Positions 61,862 to 64,000 of a stretch of DNA of 64,000 nucleotides are shown in pieces. The DNA is from Streptomyces uncialis (GTDB lineage: Bacteria; Actinomycetota; Actinomycetes; Streptomycetales; Streptomycetaceae). A model generated the notes under the pieces. It was not told the origin of the DNA, made no database searches, and was given only the letters and a program-made list of their open reading frames with translations. Both the position numbers and the translations under genes were made by a program. Each line of letters starts with the position of its first letter. The first letter of the stretch is position 1. Location of the stretch: positions 1,313,321 through 1,377,320 of the forward strand of contig NZ_LFBV01000001.1 in assembly GCF_001905345.1 (NCBI RefSeq), written 5' to 3'.

Positions 61862-63679
61862 TCACCGGGTCCTGAAGCGGCGGAAGAGGTTCCGGGCCAC
61901 GTACACCCCGGGGCCGCCGAAGCCGACGAGGTCGAGGCGTCCGTCGCCGGTGATGTCGGCGAGGAAGCGCGGGTGGCGGCCGACCCGCCAGCTGCCCGCG
62001 TCCTCGCCGTACCCGAATCCGCGGCACACCAGCCGGGCCTGGTCGAACAGGCCGCCGCCGAGGCCGTGCGACACCCAGACGCCCTCGTCACCGAAGCCGA
62101 CGATGTCCGGGACGCCGTCGCCGGTGAGGTCCGCGAGGAGCCGCAGATGCTTTTCGCCGCTCCACCCCTGGGCGGTCCCGAAGTCGTTCAGGACGAGCTG
62201 CGCGGGCCCGAACGTACCGTCGCCGAGTCCGCGTGACACGACGACGCCCTGCGGTCCGAACCCGACGAGGTCCGGCGCTCCGCCGGCGGTGGCCCCGACC
62301 AGGAACCGGGGGTGCTCCCGGGCCGAGCTCCATCCCTGGTCGACGCCGAAGTCGTCGAGGGCGTACAGCGGTTCCGTGAACGTCCCTTCCTCGTCCTGGA
62401 GGGAGATCCAGACGCCGTCGTCGTGGCAGCCGACGAGGTCGAGCCTGCCGTCACCGGTGGTGTCCGCGAGGAACCGGGGATGCTTGTCGGCGAGCCAGCC
62501 ACCCGCCTTCTCGTGGTGGCCGAACGCCCGCAGAACGGGTTCCTCGGGGAGCGGCGCGAACTTTCCCTCCTCGTCCTGGAGGGAGATCCAGACGCCGTCG
62601 TCGTGGCAGCCGACGAGGTCGAGCCTGCCGTCACCGGTGGTGTCCGCGAGGAACCGGGGATGCTTCTCGGCCAGCCAGCCGCCCGCCTGCTGACCATGAC
62701 CGAACGCCTTGAGGGCCGGTGCGCCGCCCGGGGCCGCGAACGCCCCGCCCTCGTCCCGGGGGGACACCCGGACACCGTCGGCGGCGAGCACGACGACATC
62801 GGGGCTGCCGTCGCCCGTCGTGTCCACGAGGGTCCACAGGTCCGCGGGATCGCGGGCGGGCGGGGGCTGGTGCAGGACGCGTTCGTCGTCGAACGTCCCG
62901 TCGCCCCTGGAACCGGAAACCACCGCCCCCTTCGCGGGTTTGAGTCCGACGATGTCCGCCCGGCCCGCTCCCGTGTCGGCGAGGAACCGTGTGTCGGCCC
63001 CGCCCCACCAGCCCGGCTGCCCGCCGGGGGAGTGGCCGGCCGCCTCGCTCTTCCAGCCGCCGGCGTCCTGGTCGCTCCCGAACCCCTCCAGGACCAGCAG
63101 CAGGTCGCTGAAGGAGGGCGTCGCGTCGGGGGCCGGGCGCAGCGCGGCCGAGCGGGCCAGCCGCCAGGAGCGGCGGCCGTTCCAGTGGCTCAGCTGGGCC
63201 CAGCGCAGCACGGGGTCGCTGACGCGTTCGGGCGCGGCCGGGACGAACCGCCACCACTGGCTCTCCGCGCTGTCGTCGTGCTCGCGCAGGACGATCCGGG
63301 TGTCGTCCTTGCCGGGCTCGGCGAGGTCGAGAACGGCGCCGTCGACCGCGCCCTCGATGAAGTAGAGGCCCGCTTCGCCCTCGACGGGGACGATGTGCCA
63401 CTGCTGGCCCTTCCGGCCCGCGGTGGCCTGCCACTGGCGGACGCCCCGGTCGGCGGCGGCCGGGTTGTCGAGCACCTTGCCGCTGTCCGCGTTGCGGATC
63501 ACGTACACCTGGTCGTCCTGCGCGGGGGCGAGCCGCCACTGATCCGGGCGCGGGCCGTCGTCGGGGAAGTCGCGGACGACGAGCGCGCCGTCCGCGCCCG
63601 GCGTGGCCCTGGCGCCGAGGGGCTTCCCCGTGGCGGCGTTGACGATCTCCAGCTTCAGTTCTTCCGTGGGCACGGGCAT
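61862..63679 (-). CDS. FG-GAP/VCBS repeat protein with ricin-type lectin-like N-terminus
   Basis: 605 residues. Residues 1-150 look like a beta-trefoil lectin (DQWRLAPAQDDQVYVIRNADSGKVLDN; QQWHIVPVEGEAGLYFIE; QWWRFVP, the QxW pattern). From about 190 on there are FG-GAP repeats (HPRFLADTTGDGRLDLVG is the unit, period about 60 residues), which form a beta propeller with Ca-binding DxTGDGxxD loops. No signal peptide is seen although such domains usually work outside the cell. Two units are identical over 98 bp. Cotranscribed with the gene ending at 63747. Confidence 0.85.
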   Translation of the reverse strand: MPVPTEELKLEIVNAATGKPLGARATPGADGALVVRDFPDDGPRPDQWRLAPAQDDQVYVIRNADSGKVLDNPAAADRGVRQWQATAGRKGQQWHIVPVEGEAGLYFIEGAVDGAVLDLAEPGKDDTRIVLREHDDSAESQWWRFVPAAPERVSDPVLRWAQLSHWNGRRSWRLARSAALRPAPDATPSFSDLLLVLEGFGSDQDAGGWKSEAAGHSPGGQPGWWGGADTRFLADTGAGRADIVGLKPAKGAVVSGSRGDGTFDDERVLHQPPPARDPADLWTLVDTTGDGSPDVVVLAADGVRVSPRDEGGAFAAPGGAPALKAFGHGQQAGGWLAEKHPRFLADTTGDGRLDLVGCHDDGVWISLQDEEGKFAPLPEEPVLRAFGHHEKAGGWLADKHPRFLADTTGDGRLDLVGCHDDGVWISLQDEEGTFTEPLYALDDFGVDQGWSSAREHPRFLVGATAGGAPDLVGFGPQGVVVSRGLGDGTFGPAQLVLNDFGTAQGWSGEKHLRLLADLTGDGVPDIVGFGDEGVWVSHGLGGGLFDQARLVCRGFGYGEDAGSWRVGRHPRFLADITGDGRLDLVGFGGPGVYVARNLFRRFRTR

Positions 63680-63746
63680 CGTGGTGCCTCTTCCAGGCGG
63701 TACGGGCGTGGGCTCGGGACGGGTGCGGCGCCGCGGGGGCCGCGGA

Positions 63747-64000
63747 TCACGTGAAGACGTGGTGGTACGGGACGTTCCACTCGCTGGGCAGCCTCGGGTA
63801 GAACGTGTTGATGACCGTCCCGGTGAAGTCCCCGCCCCAGTTGTAGGTGAGACGCGCCTCGCTCTCGGCCGTCACCGCGTGGTCCTTGAACCCGAGGATG
63901 GCGTCGGGGTGGGTGATCGGCACGAAGGTGATCCCGCCCCACGGCGTCACCGTGACGACCCAGAGCTGGGTGTCCTCGGGTGCGCCGTTCTTCCCGCGCC
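63747..64000 (-). CDS. Unknown protein, C-terminal part (runs off the window)
   Basis: The last 84 codons of a gene whose start is beyond the window end. The visible part reads LWVVTVTPWGGITFVPITHP, then LTYNWGGDFTGTVINTFYPR and ends NVPYHHVFT. Aromatic, beta-rich, no family recognised. The stop lies 67 bp before the FG-GAP gene on the same strand, so both may belong to one operon of carbohydrate-binding or surface proteins. Confidence 0.7.
   Translation of the reverse strand, partial: RGKNGAPEDTQLWVVTVTPWGGITFVPITHPDAILGFKDHAVTAESEARLTYNWGGDFTGTVINTFYPRLPSEWNVPYHHVFT

Overview
The window is high-GC actinobacterial DNA from the conserved part of a Streptomyces chromosome. The gene content and order support this: an accA2/maf/small membrane protein/accE/pccB/birA/cya block, hutH, metB, ilvA, greA next to a DUF4307 gene and mca, and GTG and TTG starts. 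Leaderless genes preceded by TACGCT-type -10 boxes are also typical. I see no rRNA, tRNA, CRISPR array, insertion sequence or prophage.

Layout. 1-15 kb: nucleoside and deoxyribose salvage (aldehyde dehydrogenase, deoC, phosphosugar mutase, purine nucleoside phosphorylase) with a DeoR-type regulator, interleaved with a GH16-like protein, a cupin/LysR pair, two membrane proteins, an imine-reductase-like enzyme, a gamma-glutamylcyclotransferase and an LpdA-like quinone reductase. 14.6-23.3 kb: TetR regulator, the acyl-CoA carboxylase gene set (biotinylated alpha, epsilon and beta subunits), Maf, a 42-residue membrane protein, biotin ligase and adenylate cyclase. 23.9-31 kb: enoyl-CoA hydratase, a GGDEF protein, hutH, a LAxTG-anchored surface protein and an L,D-transpeptidase lipoprotein. 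31-45 kb: a large secreted subtilase, two MmyB-like XRE regulators, an alcohol dehydrogenase, msrA, a PadR/HAAS pair, metB, an ECF-type sigma factor and MarR. 45.9-54 kb: ilvA, a DrrA/DrrB-type ABC exporter, a GntR locus with an unusual UTRA-only partner, greA and mca. 54-64 kb: a 1066-residue membrane-linked NB-ARC/TPR protein, an ABC-2 exporter, a double-hotdog (LnmK-like) enzyme preceded by a translationally coupled 31-codon ORF, an FG-GAP protein and the end of one more gene.

The most unusual feature is a family of large composite intergenic elements. Seven copies in 64 kb share a core of about 175 bp flanked on both sides by inward-pointing arrays of short GC-rich repeats. In all seven the core lies about 110-260 bp past a stop codon and has the same orientation relative to that upstream gene. 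An eighth array has a truncated antitoxin-like gene where the core would be. A second strong signal is a perfect 12-bp palindrome, CTACGCGCGTAG, inside the predicted promoters of both deoC and the purine nucleoside phosphorylase gene. It points to a shared nucleoside-catabolism operator, with the DeoR-type regulator in the window as one candidate ligand.
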